In this document: positions 28,510 through 37,349 of the stretch, in pieces
Numbering within the stretch: position 1 is the first letter of the stretch
How the letters are laid out: each line of letters starts with the position of its first letter
Origin: an uncultured bacterium
Lineage (GTDB): Bacteria > Fidelibacterota > Marinisomatia > Marinisomatales > UBA1611
Direction: 5' to 3'
Length of the DNA stretch: 50,770 nucleotides
Assembly (NCBI GenBank): GCA_905478065.1
Contig: CAJQGZ010000081.1
Span: forward strand, 1-50,770
The notes under the pieces: generated by a model
Seen by the model: the letters and a program-made list of their open reading frames with translations, nothing else
Told to the model about the DNA's origin: nothing
The model's database searches: none
Made by a program: the position numbers and the translations under genes

Positions 28510-28959
28510 ATGTGGCAAGATAAAGTTAAAGAGGTAATAAATATATTAGAAAATTCAAATGTGAATGAAATTGAGATTACATTTTGGGGGAGAAAAATTC
28601 GCGTCGTAAAAAATGCTTCTAGCATATTGTCAAATTCTGCTGCAGCAGCGGCAGAAACTATAATTCAAAATGATAAAACTTCAAATGATAGAGGCCTCGA
28701 AAGCAATCCTGAAAAAATTGATTCTGGCGAAAAAATACTTTCTCCAATGCCAGGTGTTTTTTACAGTTCTCAAACACCTGAAAAGCCACCTTTCGTATCT
28801 GAAGGAGATAAGATTAAAGTAGGTCAAGTGCTATGTATTATTGAATCAATGAAAATTATGAATGAGATTGAATCAGAATTAGAGGGTACAGTTAAAAAAG
28901 TTCTCGTTAGTAATTCTGATCCTGTCGAGTTTAATCAGCCATTATTCATTGTAGAGTAA
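28510..28959 (+). CDS. accB: Biotin carboxyl carrier protein of acetyl-CoA carboxylase
   Basis: Carries biotin between the carboxylase and transferase sites in the first step of fatty-acid synthesis. The 149-aa protein has an N-terminal helix-strand region, a serine/alanine-rich linker (about 38-72), and the biotinyl domain with E-S-M-K-I-M-N; Lys115 is the biotin site (Ser replaces the usual Ala before Met). It is paired with accC 12 nt downstream, the standard accBC arrangement. Confidence 0.95.
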   Translation: MWQDKVKEVINILENSNVNEIEITFWGRKIRVVKNASSILSNSAAAAAETIIQNDKTSNDRGLESNPEKIDSGEKILSPMPGVFYSSQTPEKPPFVSEGDKIKVGQVLCIIESMKIMNEIESELEGTVKKVLVSNSDPVEFNQPLFIVE

Positions 28960-28971
28960 ATTCAATTTAGC

Positions 28972-30333
28972 ATGTTTAAAAAAATTCTTATTGCTAATCG
29001 TGGTGAGATCGCTCTGCGAATTATGAGGGCATGTCACGAGCTGGGTATTAAAACTGTTGCAATTTATTCCACTGCTGATGAGTTTTCATTGCACGTTAAA
29101 TTTGCAGATGAGGCTGTTTGCATTGGCCCACCTGCCAGTTCTGAAAGCTATTTAAATATACCAAGAATAATAGCGGCTGGGGAAATTACAAATTCTGATG
29201 CTATTCATCCTGGATATGGTTTCCTATCAGAATCAGCAGAATTTTCACAGATTTGTTCAGAAAATGGCTTTAGCTTTATTGGACCAGGGCCAGAGATGAT
29301 AAAATCAATGGGAGACAAAGCGACTGCAAAAAAGACAATGAAGTCAGCTGGTGTTCCAGTCATTCCGGGAGGCGAGGGTATTTTGTCTGGGCCTGAAGAA
29401 GCAAAAAAAATAGCTGAAAGAATGGGGTATCCTATTATGCTGAAAGCGACAGCAGGCGGTGGCGGCCGCGGGATGCGTTTTGTAACAAAAAAAGAAGAGC
29501 TAAGCGATCTTTATGAAGTCGCTTACCAAGAAGCTTTAAATGGTTTCGGGAATGGTAACTTATATATTGAAAAGTTTATTGAAGAACCAAGACACATTGA
29601 AATTCAAATATTAGCAGATGAAGCAGGGCATGTAATTCAATTTGGAGAGAGAGATTGCTCAATTCAAAGAAGACATCAAAAACTAATTGAAGAGTCACCC
29701 TCTCCAGCTGTGGATGATAAATTAAGACTTGAAATGGGTAAAGCTGCAATTGCTGGAGCCAAAGCCATTAATTATGTGGGTGTTGGCACTATTGAATTTT
29801 TGTTAGATAAGAATCAGAATTTTTATTTTATGGAAATGAATACTCGAATACAGGTTGAGCACCCAGTAACTGAGATGGTAACCGGTGTGGATCTTATTAA
29901 ACAACAAATTCGCGTTCATAGTGGTAAAGATTGCCCCGCTTATAATCCAGATTATAAGCTTCGTGGTCATTCTATTGAATGTAGAATAAATGCAGAAGAT
30001 CCTGAAAAAAACTTCAGGCCATCTCCTGGTAAAATTAATAATTTTCACATGCCTGGTGGAAAAGGTGTTAGAGTAGATTCTCATGCTTACAGTGGATATG
30101 AAATCCCAACTCATTATGATTCTATGATTGGTAAATTAATAGTTCATGCTAAAAATAGAAAACGAGCTATAAATAGAATGCAAAGAGCTCTTGAAGAAAC
30201 AATTATTGAAGGTGTAAAAACTACAATCCCATATCATCAAAAAATAATGGAAGACAAAAATTTTAATTCTGGAAAATTTGACACAAGTTTTCTAGAAAGT
30301 TTCTCTTTTGAATCAAAGAAAAATAAAGGATAA
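28972..30333 (+). CDS. accC: Biotin carboxylase of acetyl-CoA carboxylase
   Basis: ATP-dependent carboxylation of BCCP-bound biotin. The 453-aa protein has the N-terminal [10 protein letters not shown], the ATP-grasp glycine loop A-G-G-G-G-R-G-M-R, and [16 protein letters not shown] with the catalytic Arg and Glu. It is a stand-alone subunit of normal AccC length, directly after accB. An alternative is the carboxylase subunit of a propionyl-CoA carboxylase, but the accB neighbour favours AccC. Confidence 0.95.
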   Translation: MFKKILIANRGEIALRIMRACHELGIKTVAIYSTADEFSLHVKFADEAVCIGPPASSESYLNIPRIIAAGEITNSDAIHPGYGFLSESAEFSQICSENGFSFIGPGPEMIKSMGDKATAKKTMKSAGVPVIPGGEGILSGPEEAKKIAERMGYPIMLKATAGGGGRGMRFVTKKEELSDLYEVAYQEALNGFGNGNLYIEKFIEEPRHIEIQILADEAGHVIQFGERDCSIQRRHQKLIEESPSPAVDDKLRLEMGKAAIAGAKAINYVGVGTIEFLLDKNQNFYFMEMNTRIQVEHPVTEMVTGVDLIKQQIRVHSGKDCPAYNPDYKLRGHSIECRINAEDPEKNFRPSPGKINNFHMPGGKGVRVDSHAYSGYEIPTHYDSMIGKLIVHAKNRKRAINRMQRALEETIIEGVKTTIPYHQKIMEDKNFNSGKFDTSFLESFSFESKKNKG

Positions 30334-30337
30334 TTAA

Positions 30338-30718
30338 TTGAATATACCAGAAAAATTACTATATACAAAAGAACATGAGTGGGTGAAGAAAGAAGATGGG
30401 AAAGTGACTATAGGTATTACAGATTTTGCTCAAAGCCAATTGGGTGATATTATATTTTTAGAATTACCAGAGGTGGGGCAAAAAATTGTTTCTGGTGAGC
30501 CATTTGGTGAAATAGAAGCAGTTAAAACTGTATCCGAATTATATGCTCCAATAAATGGAACTGTTATTGAAATTAATGAGGACTTAGAAGATAACCCTGA
30601 TAATATTAATCAAGACTGTTATGGTTCTGGGTGGATTGTAAAAGTAGAATTTGATGGCGAAACTCTAAATAGTGATAATCTACTTAACCATAAAGATTAT
30701 GGCTTAATAATAGTATAA
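30338..30718 (+). CDS. gcvH: Glycine cleavage system H protein
   Basis: Lipoyl carrier that shuttles the aminomethyl group between the P, T and L proteins of glycine cleavage. The 126-aa protein has Y-T-K-E-H-E-W-V near the start and the lipoylation site E-A-V-K-T-V-S-E-L-Y, with Lys63 as the attachment residue. The start is TTG, preceded by AAAGGATAA. No other gcv gene is nearby, so a broader lipoyl-relay role cannot be excluded. The GGGP synthase ATG follows the stop immediately. Confidence 0.93.
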   Translation: MNIPEKLLYTKEHEWVKKEDGKVTIGITDFAQSQLGDIIFLELPEVGQKIVSGEPFGEIEAVKTVSELYAPINGTVIEINEDLEDNPDNINQDCYGSGWIVKVEFDGETLNSDNLLNHKDYGLIIV

Positions 30719-31456
30719 ATGAAGGTTTTATCTAGACTTCAAAATTCTGTTAAAGTTAATGGAACCAGTTTCATTTTACTTATTGACCCCGATAAAAAAA
30801 ATAATGATAAAATTGAAAAACTTGTTGAACATGCGAATCTAAATGATGTAGATGCTATTTTTATTGGTGGAAGTTTAATGATGGATAGCTTATATCATGA
30901 AAGAATTGCAAGAATTAAATCGATATCTAATATTCCATTAGTCCTTTTTCCTGGTGGAATAAATCAAATTAATAGACATTTTGATGCAATGCTTTTTATG
31001 TCGCTAATATCAGGTCGGAATCCTCATTATCTCATAGGCGAACAAGTGCTAGCAGCTCCAATTGTAAAAGATCTTGGAATTGAAACAATCTCAACTGGTT
31101 ATATTCTTATCGATGGAGGCTCTTCAACAACAGTTGAATTTATCAGTGGTACAAAGCCCCTTCCTACAAGCAGAATAGATTTAATAATAAGTCATGTATT
31201 AGCAGCTCAATTTTTGGGAATGAAATTTTTATATTTAGAGGCCGGAAGTGGAGCAAAAAAAAGAGTACCTAATGAGGTAGTAGAAATCGTTGCGAAAGAA
31301 AGTCAGTTAGATTTAATTGTTGGTGGAGGGATAAAGACCCCAAAAGATGCTAATGAACTTGCTCAATCTGGTGCTTCATTTATTGTTGTGGGGTCTGCAA
31401 TTGAAAATTCTATTGAATTAATGAATGATTTTGCATCTGCAATACACAATCAATGA
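30719..31456 (+). CDS. Geranylgeranylglyceryl phosphate synthase family protein (PcrB-like)
   Basis: TIM-barrel prenyltransferase that joins a polyprenyl diphosphate to sn-glycerol-1-phosphate, the first ether bond of archaeal-type lipids. The 245-aa sequence has L-L-I-D-P-D-K near the N-terminus, F-L-Y-L-E-A-G-S-G-A, and the phosphate-binding end V-G-G-G-I-K-T-P-K-D-A and V-V-G-S-A-I-E. The length and motifs suit the group II enzymes found in some archaea and in Bacteroidota-related bacteria, rather than the short heptaprenyl PcrB of Firmicutes. No glycerol-1-phosphate dehydrogenase or DGGGP synthase is in the window, so the product is unknown. Confidence 0.85.
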   Translation: MKVLSRLQNSVKVNGTSFILLIDPDKKNNDKIEKLVEHANLNDVDAIFIGGSLMMDSLYHERIARIKSISNIPLVLFPGGINQINRHFDAMLFMSLISGRNPHYLIGEQVLAAPIVKDLGIETISTGYILIDGGSSTTVEFISGTKPLPTSRIDLIISHVLAAQFLGMKFLYLEAGSGAKKRVPNEVVEIVAKESQLDLIVGGGIKTPKDANELAQSGASFIVVGSAIENSIELMNDFASAIHNQ

Positions 31457-31490
31457 ATATCGCAAAATAATTAAGAAAGCATTTATTATT

Positions 31491-32069
31491 ATGAACAAAA
31501 ACTCTATAAAAAAACAAATCCTGGAAAGCATTAAAACCAAAGAAGCGATTATTGAAAATGGTTTAAACTATATAGAAGATGCAGCAGAAGTTTTAATTGA
31601 ATCAATAAATTCATCATGCAAAATTTTATGGTGCGGCAATGGTGGTAGTGCTGCTGATGCTCAACATTTAGCAACCGAGCTTATGGGTGGAATGTCTGAC
31701 CATGACAGAATGCCAATACCCTCGATTGCGTTAACAACTGATTCTTCTTTTATTACAGCTTGGTCAAATGATTTAGATTTTGAATCGATATTTTCAAGAC
31801 AAATTCAGGGTCTAGGAAATGAAGGTGATGTATTGATTGGCATATCTACTAGTGGTAATTCAAAAAATGTGATAAGCGCGATAAAACAGGCAAATTTTAA
31901 AAAATTAAAAACAATTGTCCTTACTGGTAAGTCTGGTGGAAAAATCGATGGCCTCGCAGACATAACAATTAAAGTACCGTCTGAGGATACTCAAAGAATT
32001 CAGGAGGCTCATATAATGATAGGCCAAATACTTTGCGATCAAGTTGAAAATTCAGTTATAGAAAATTGA
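31491..32069 (+). CDS. gmhA: SIS-domain phosphoheptose isomerase (GmhA) or DiaA-like protein
   Basis: Sugar-isomerase-fold protein of 192 aa. GmhA converts sedoheptulose-7-phosphate to heptose-7-phosphate for LPS core; the paralogue DiaA instead regulates DnaA. Seen here are L-W-C-G-N-G-G-S-A-A-D-A-Q-H, the family phosphate-binding motif, then E-L-M-G-G and a second SIS block G-I-S-T-S-G-N-S. ATG 31491 gives the normal GmhA N-terminus; an earlier in-frame ATG at 31425 overlaps the GGGP synthase gene and adds unconserved sequence. No other heptose gene is adjacent, so the role is not settled. Its stop overlaps the xer start (TTGA). Confidence 0.85.
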   Translation: MNKNSIKKQILESIKTKEAIIENGLNYIEDAAEVLIESINSSCKILWCGNGGSAADAQHLATELMGGMSDHDRMPIPSIALTTDSSFITAWSNDLDFESIFSRQIQGLGNEGDVLIGISTSGNSKNVISAIKQANFKKLKTIVLTGKSGGKIDGLADITIKVPSEDTQRIQEAHIMIGQILCDQVENSVIEN

Positions 32070-33121
32070 AGCAATCCTACCTGAAAGATTATTTAACGAT
32101 GCTTCGGGTAGAATTAAATGGCTCAAAAAAAACAATAGAAGCTTATAGTGCTGATATTCTGCGGTACTTAAATTATTTGAATAATGTTGAGAATTTAGAT
32201 ACCTTAAAAAAAATTAAGCAAAACCATATAAGAAATTATGTTAAAAATTTGAGCAGTGTTTTTCTTGCTCCTGCCAGCATTGCAAGGATGATGGCTTCTG
32301 TTCGTTCCTACCATCAATTTCTATCGAAAGAAAAAATATTAAATGATAATCCTTCTTTGTCAATCGATACTCCAAAACTAAAGAAAAAATTACCATCTGT
32401 TTTAACCATTGAAGATATAAAAATTATCATGGATGTTATTCCAAGACATAACCCTTTAAATTTTAGAGACTATACAATAATTGAAATGCTTTATTCCTGC
32501 GGTCTTCGTGTATCTGAGTTATGTGATCTGAGCGTGATTCAACCATTCTTAGAACCGACAATTGACGATATGGATGAAATAGAGTATAATGACAAAAATG
32601 GAAAAACTAATGTCATTGAAGCAGGGCTGGCAAAAAGTTATGATGAAAACCATTCTATTAAATTAGCGTACAATGCGGAACTAAAAAAAAGACCAGGGCT
32701 AGTTAAAATTTTAGGAAAAGGCTCAAAAGAGAGAGTCGTTCCTATTGGAGCACAATCAAGAAATATATGGTATGAATTTAAAAATCATTATAGAGAGCAG
32801 CTTTTAAATGATAATAGTTCAGAACAATTATTTACTAGTAGAAATGGTAGACCTTTAACAAGAGCAATGGTCAATAAAATTGTTAATAAGTGGGCAATTC
32901 AATCTGATTTAATAAAGAAGATATCACCTCATACATTTAGACATTCTTTTGCTACTCATTTAATTGAGGGGGGCGCAGATATAAGATTCGTTCAGCATAT
33001 GTTAGGGCATGCTGATATAACCACAACACAAATATATACCCATCTAGATAAAACCACATTAAGAAATGAATACAATCATTATCATCCTCGCTCAAAAAAA
33101 AATAAAAAGGAATATGCGTAA
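32066..33121 (+). CDS. xerD: Tyrosine recombinase XerC/XerD-like, with an internal insertion
   Basis: Site-specific recombinase, most likely resolving chromosome dimers at dif. The N-terminal SAM-like domain (about 1-95) has the phrase S-K-K-T-I-E-A-Y. Catalytic residues are all visible: Arg148 (C-G-L-R-V-S-E-L), the beta-hairpin Lys (L-G-K-G-S-K-E-R, about 216-223), H289-x-x-R292 (H-T-F-R-H), His315 (L-G-H-A-D) and Tyr324. At 351 aa it is about 50 residues longer than usual. The excess is one block at about 157-211, an acidic stretch between S-E-L-C-D-L and L-G-K-G-S-K-E-R, where normal XerC/D have a short turn. The start is TTG overlapping gmhA. Confidence 0.88.
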   Translation: MKQSYLKDYLTMLRVELNGSKKTIEAYSADILRYLNYLNNVENLDTLKKIKQNHIRNYVKNLSSVFLAPASIARMMASVRSYHQFLSKEKILNDNPSLSIDTPKLKKKLPSVLTIEDIKIIMDVIPRHNPLNFRDYTIIEMLYSCGLRVSELCDLSVIQPFLEPTIDDMDEIEYNDKNGKTNVIEAGLAKSYDENHSIKLAYNAELKKRPGLVKILGKGSKERVVPIGAQSRNIWYEFKNHYREQLLNDNSSEQLFTSRNGRPLTRAMVNKIVNKWAIQSDLIKKISPHTFRHSFATHLIEGGADIRFVQHMLGHADITTTQIYTHLDKTTLRNEYNHYHPRSKKNKKEYA

Positions 33122-33750
33122 TGATCTTTGGGAATCTGGATATTGAAGTTATTGTTCTTTTAATACCTTCTTTAATATTTTCTCTATCCTTCCATGAATT
33201 TGCGCATGCTTGGATGGCATTTAGGCTAGGGGATAATACAGCTGCAAAATTAGGTAGACTAACATTGAATCCGATGGCTCACCTAGATCCTGTAGGCTCA
33301 ATCGCATTATTATTAATGGGTTTTGGTTGGGCGAAACCTGTACCCGTTGATGTTAGGTTTTTAAAAAATCCTAAAGAAGATATGATGAAAATAGCTGCTG
33401 CCGGACCAATTTCAAATTTATTTTTAGCAGTAATAGCGGCGCTATGCTTACGCTTTTTATTTGGAAATAACTTATTAACAGGTTCTATTAAATCATTCAT
33501 TGTGATTTTTATGCAGATTAATATAACCTTAGCTATTTTTAATCTTTTACCAGTCTCGCCTCTAGATGGTTCTCAAATTCTTTCGCCATTTATTGAGAGA
33601 AAATTTGGAATTGAGATGGTCTACAAAATGGAAATGTATGGTCCAAAAATATTATTTTTTATTGTAATCTTTAGTATGGCAACTGGTATTCATTTATTCT
33701 CTTTTATAATAAATCCCATATTTAATTTATTTCTATATATATTTTTTTAA
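33121..33750 (+). CDS. Site-2 protease (M50) family membrane metalloprotease
   Basis: Polytopic intramembrane zinc-protease homologue of 209 aa. The metal site H-E-F-A-H is at 25-29 in the first helix, and the third ligand lies in N-L-L-P-V-S-P-L-D-G (about 141-150). A conserved W-A-K-P-V-P-V lies between. There is no PDZ domain, placing it in the short Rip/SpoIVFB-like group often called peptidase M50. The substrate is unknown. It begins at the base after the xer stop codon. Confidence 0.9.
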   Translation: MIFGNLDIEVIVLLIPSLIFSLSFHEFAHAWMAFRLGDNTAAKLGRLTLNPMAHLDPVGSIALLLMGFGWAKPVPVDVRFLKNPKEDMMKIAAAGPISNLFLAVIAALCLRFLFGNNLLTGSIKSFIVIFMQINITLAIFNLLPVSPLDGSQILSPFIERKFGIEMVYKMEMYGPKILFFIVIFSMATGIHLFSFIINPIFNLFLYIFF

Positions 33751-33773
33751 ACTCTAATTAAGTATTTGATTTT

Positions 33774-33893
33774 TTGAAACGTATTTATCATAAAAGCAAA
33801 AGTGGTAAAAAATCACTCATGCGGTTAATTTTATTGCTTGTAGGTGTATTATATATGATGTTTTATCTAAAAATTATGGTGTTAAAAGGATAA
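33774..33893 (+). CDS. Small single-pass membrane protein, 39 aa (smORF)
   Basis: A short frame opens at TTG 33774 and stops 2 nt before ftcD. It encodes a basic N-terminus (K-R-I-Y-H-K-S-K-S-G-K-K) followed by one hydrophobic segment (L-I-L-L-L-V-G-V-L-Y-M-M-F-Y-L, about 18-32) and a short basic tail. This layout of positive residues, then a helix, is what a tiny membrane protein would show, and the ftcD ribosome-binding site lies inside its last codons, as in an operon. No family is recognised, and no strong ribosome-binding site precedes the TTG. Chance in AT-rich DNA remains possible. Confidence 0.45.
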   Translation: MKRIYHKSKSGKKSLMRLILLLVGVLYMMFYLKIMVLKG

Positions 33894-33895
33894 GG

Positions 33896-35608
33896 TTGTT
33901 GAAAAAACTTATAGAATGTGTTCCTAATTTTAGTGAAGGAATAGACAGCAATAAAATTAATAGTATTGTCGATGCTATTAAACTTATTGAGGGTGTTACC
34001 GTTTTGGATGTGGACTCAGGAAAAGATACAAATCGAACAGTCGTTACATTTGTTGGTGAGCCCTTTGATGTCTTAGAAGCTGCATTTTTAGGAATAAAGA
34101 GAGCTTCTGAGCTAATTGATATGACAATTCACAAAGGAACCCACCCTCGATTAGGTGCTACTGATGTATGCCCTATTATTCCCATCCAAGACGTCACTAT
34201 TGAAGAATGCATTAAATATTCTCATCAATTAGCAAAAAGAGTCGGGCAAGATCTAAATATTCCAGTTTATCTATATGAAAAATCTGCTCAAAAACCAGAT
34301 CGTGAAAATCTTGCAATAATAAGAGAAGGAGAATTCGAGGGGCTTTCTAGTAAATTAAAAAAGGCAAATTGGAAACCTGACTATGGTGTTGAACCTCTGA
34401 ATAAATTTGCAGGCGCAACTGTAATTGGATGTAGAGAATTCTTAATTGCATATAATATTAATTTAAATACAAAAGATAAACGTTTAGCTACAGACATAGC
34501 ATTTGATATAAGAGAGCTAGGTAGAAGTAAACGTAAAAAAAATCCTGAATCACATAATCTGCTCGATGGAGAAATTGTAAGAAATAAAGATGGCTCTCCA
34601 GTAAAAGTACCTGGAATATTTAAAAATATTAAAGCAATAGGGTGGTATGTAGAAGAATATAATAGGGCTCAAATATCTATAAATTTTACAAATTTTAAAA
34701 TATCTTCATTACACCATGTTTTTGATGCTGTTTGTGAATTGGCTAATATGAGAGGTATTCGAGTGACTGGGAGCGAATTAGTGGGGCTCATACCTAAAAA
34801 GGCAATTTTATCATCCGGAAAATATTATCTTAATAAACAGGGTAGGACTCTAGGGGTATCGGAAAATGATGTTTTAGAATGTGCTATTCAAAGTTTAGGT
34901 CTTAATGATGTATCAACTTTCAAGGTAAGTGAAAAAATTATTGAGTATGCTATTGCTGACAAAGCTACAAAGCTAATGGACTTAACTGGGCGAAATTTAA
35001 TTTCTTCTATATCAGAAAGTAGTCCTGCCCCAGGTGGAGGAAGCGTATCTGCTTTTGCTGGGGCCTTAGGTGCTGCTCTATTATCAATGGTCGCCGCACT
35101 TACTCATGAAAAAAAAGAGTTCATAAATAAGAAGAAAAAAATGAGTGATTTTGGTGAGCAAGCGCAAAAATATCAAAAAAGATTAATGGAACTTGTCGAT
35201 GAAGATACTGCAGCATTTTATGATCTCATGTCAGCTAATAAACTTCCAAGTAAAACATCATTAGATAAAAAAAATAAAGCCAAAAAACTATTTTTGGCTA
35301 ATAAACTTGCTACGGATATTCCGCTTGAAACTGCCCAGGTTTCACTGGAAATTATTAGGATGTCAATAGATATAATTAAAAATGGAAACCCAAATTCTGT
35401 AACTGATGGTCATGTTGCAGCAGAGGTAGGTCTAGCTGGTGCTCGTGGAGGTTGTATGAATGTATTAATCAATCTATCAAGTTTTGAAAAAATTGAAGAC
35501 TACGATTCTAAAATCGTTGAAAAAGTTGACAATATTTTGAAAGAATCTGTTTATTTACACCGGAGAGCTTTTTCATTAACAAAAAAAATAATTAGCCATA
35601 ATATTTAA
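33896..35608 (+). CDS. ftcD: Bifunctional glutamate formimidoyltransferase / formimidoyl-THF cyclodeaminase
   Basis: Moves the formimino group from formiminoglutamate (from histidine breakdown) to tetrahydrofolate and then cyclises it to methenyl-THF with release of ammonia. The 570-aa protein is a fusion. The N-terminal transferase (about 1-300) has E-C-V-P-N-F-S-E-G and H-K-G-T-H-P-R-L-G-A-T-D-V-C-P. The C-terminal cyclodeaminase (about 365-560) has S-P-A-P-G-G-G-S-V-S-A and T-D-G-H-V-A-A-E-V-G. Tandem TTG codons at 33896 and 33899 follow AAAGGATAAGG. No hut genes are in the window, so it may serve one-carbon supply generally. Confidence 0.93.
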   Translation: MLKKLIECVPNFSEGIDSNKINSIVDAIKLIEGVTVLDVDSGKDTNRTVVTFVGEPFDVLEAAFLGIKRASELIDMTIHKGTHPRLGATDVCPIIPIQDVTIEECIKYSHQLAKRVGQDLNIPVYLYEKSAQKPDRENLAIIREGEFEGLSSKLKKANWKPDYGVEPLNKFAGATVIGCREFLIAYNINLNTKDKRLATDIAFDIRELGRSKRKKNPESHNLLDGEIVRNKDGSPVKVPGIFKNIKAIGWYVEEYNRAQISINFTNFKISSLHHVFDAVCELANMRGIRVTGSELVGLIPKKAILSSGKYYLNKQGRTLGVSENDVLECAIQSLGLNDVSTFKVSEKIIEYAIADKATKLMDLTGRNLISSISESSPAPGGGSVSAFAGALGAALLSMVAALTHEKKEFINKKKKMSDFGEQAQKYQKRLMELVDEDTAAFYDLMSANKLPSKTSLDKKNKAKKLFLANKLATDIPLETAQVSLEIIRMSIDIIKNGNPNSVTDGHVAAEVGLAGARGGCMNVLINLSSFEKIEDYDSKIVEKVDNILKESVYLHRRAFSLTKKIISHNI

Positions 35609-35609
35609 A

Positions 35610-37349
35610 ATGAATATTTCTCGCCTTTCTGAAGATTTACAAAATAAAATTTCTGCTGGTGAGGTTGTTGAAAGACCGTCTTCTGTAGTAAAAGAATTGC
35701 TAGAAAATAGTCTTGATGCTAATTCAAATCAAATTGACATTACAATTGAGCAGGGAGGAAATCAATTGATTCAGGTCAGAGACAATGGTATCGGCATTAA
35801 AAAAGATCAGCTGCCTAATTCAATTAAACGTTTTCATACGAGTAAATTATCGAAACTAGATGATTTATTTAATATTAACACGCTTGGATTTAGAGGCGAA
35901 GCTTTAGCGAGCATTGCTTCGGTTGCTCAATTATCAATTATTTCCGATGATGGGAATTCTGGTGGCGCAGAAATTAGTGTAATAGATGGGCAGGCGGGTG
36001 GTATAAAGCCGGCCCCAAGCATTAGTGGAACTCAAATTACTATTCAGAATCTATTCTATAACACCCCAGCACGAAGGAAATTTTTAAAAACCCCTCGAAC
36101 TGAAGGAAGAAAAATTATTGAGATGGTCAAACGTTTTGGATTGTCAAATCCTCAGGTTGGTTTCTCTTTGGTCGTAGATGGGAAAAAAGTGATTAATTTA
36201 TTAATTGAAACATTATCAGAAAGAATTGGTTCTTTATTTGATAATACCTATCAAAAAAATATTATTCCTATAGAAATTTCAAAAGCGGATTTTACTTTTA
36301 CTGGATATATTGGGAACCTTAATCTCGTTCGTAAACGTTTTGGAGAACAATATATTTATTTGAATGGTAGATACATTAAAGATAGACTTTTAAATTCTGC
36401 AGTTTATTCTTCTTATCAATCCCTAGTACAGCGAGGAGAGTACCCATTTTTTATTATTAATATTCAAATGCCCTATGAACAGGTAGACGTCAATGTTCAT
36501 CCAATGAAAACAGAAGTTAGATTCAATGATGAATGGAGAGTATATCATGTATTAAAGTCTGGAGTAAGTCAATCGTTATCAGAGATACTAAATACAATTC
36601 CAAATTTTCAAAGAATAAGCTCTGACTCAAGCTCATTTTTTCAAAATTCTAATAATCAGTCTTCTATTGATTTCAACAATACCATTCAAGGTAACGGACT
36701 GGTTTCAAACCTTGAAAAAACTGATAGGGCAAAACTTTACGCATCAAATATTGACTCTTCAAAAGACGGAATAGACAATTTTAACATTGAAAAAATGTGG
36801 CAGGTGCATAAGAAATATATCATTTCTGAATTAAATAGTGGATTAGTTGTTATTGATCAGCATGTGGCGCACGAAAGAGTACTTTATGAAGAGTGTTTAC
36901 AAGCGTTTGAATCAAAAATAATGTCATCTCAAACTTTATTATTCCCAGAAGAAATTGAATTTTCAAAAGATGAATATGATATCCTTTTAGAAATTTTTCC
37001 TTACCTTGAAAAAATCGGGTTTAAAATAGTTGAAACAGAAAATTCAAAACTAGTTGTTGAAGCCACTCCTTCAGATATCAGCTGGGGTGATGAGAAAAAA
37101 ATTATTAAGGAAATTATAGATGAGTTCATAAGTACAAGAAAAAAGTATAGCTCTTATAAAGAGGCATTGGCTGCGTCTTTTGCTTGTAAAGCGGCGGTTA
37201 AAGCTGGAGATCAAATGTCAAAAGATGAAATGGTTATGTTGGTTAATCGTTTATTTTCTACAGAGCATCCTTATTATTGCCCCCATGGAAGGCCAATAAT
37301 AATGCAATTATCGTTAGAGGAGTTAGATAGAAGGTTTGAAAGAATTTAA
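35610..37349 (+). CDS. mutL: DNA mismatch repair protein MutL, endonuclease type
   Basis: Couples mismatch recognition by MutS to strand removal. The GHKL ATPase half has E-L-L-E-N-S-L-D-A, R-D-N-G-I-G-I and F-R-G-E-A-L-A-S-I. The C-terminal half keeps the latent nuclease motifs: D-Q-H-V-A-H-E-R-V-L-Y-E starting at about Asp416 (Val for the usual Ala), A-C-K-A-A, C-P-H-G-R-P and the final F-E-R. It should therefore nick DNA itself, as in bacteria without MutH. The 579-aa length is normal. It starts one nucleotide after ftcD and converges with sixA, the two ends overlapping by 4 nt. Confidence 0.95.
   Translation: MNISRLSEDLQNKISAGEVVERPSSVVKELLENSLDANSNQIDITIEQGGNQLIQVRDNGIGIKKDQLPNSIKRFHTSKLSKLDDLFNINTLGFRGEALASIASVAQLSIISDDGNSGGAEISVIDGQAGGIKPAPSISGTQITIQNLFYNTPARRKFLKTPRTEGRKIIEMVKRFGLSNPQVGFSLVVDGKKVINLLIETLSERIGSLFDNTYQKNIIPIEISKADFTFTGYIGNLNLVRKRFGEQYIYLNGRYIKDRLLNSAVYSSYQSLVQRGEYPFFIINIQMPYEQVDVNVHPMKTEVRFNDEWRVYHVLKSGVSQSLSEILNTIPNFQRISSDSSSFFQNSNNQSSIDFNNTIQGNGLVSNLEKTDRAKLYASNIDSSKDGIDNFNIEKMWQVHKKYIISELNSGLVVIDQHVAHERVLYEECLQAFESKIMSSQTLLFPEEIEFSKDEYDILLEIFPYLEKIGFKIVETENSKLVVEATPSDISWGDEKKIIKEIIDEFISTRKKYSSYKEALAASFACKAAVKAGDQMSKDEMVMLVNRLFSTEHPYYCPHGRPIIMQLSLEELDRRFERI

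Noticed and set aside
31425-31490. Upstream ATG for the SIS-domain isomerase.
   Set aside because: It lies inside the GGGP synthase gene and adds unconserved residues; ATG 31491 gives the normal length.
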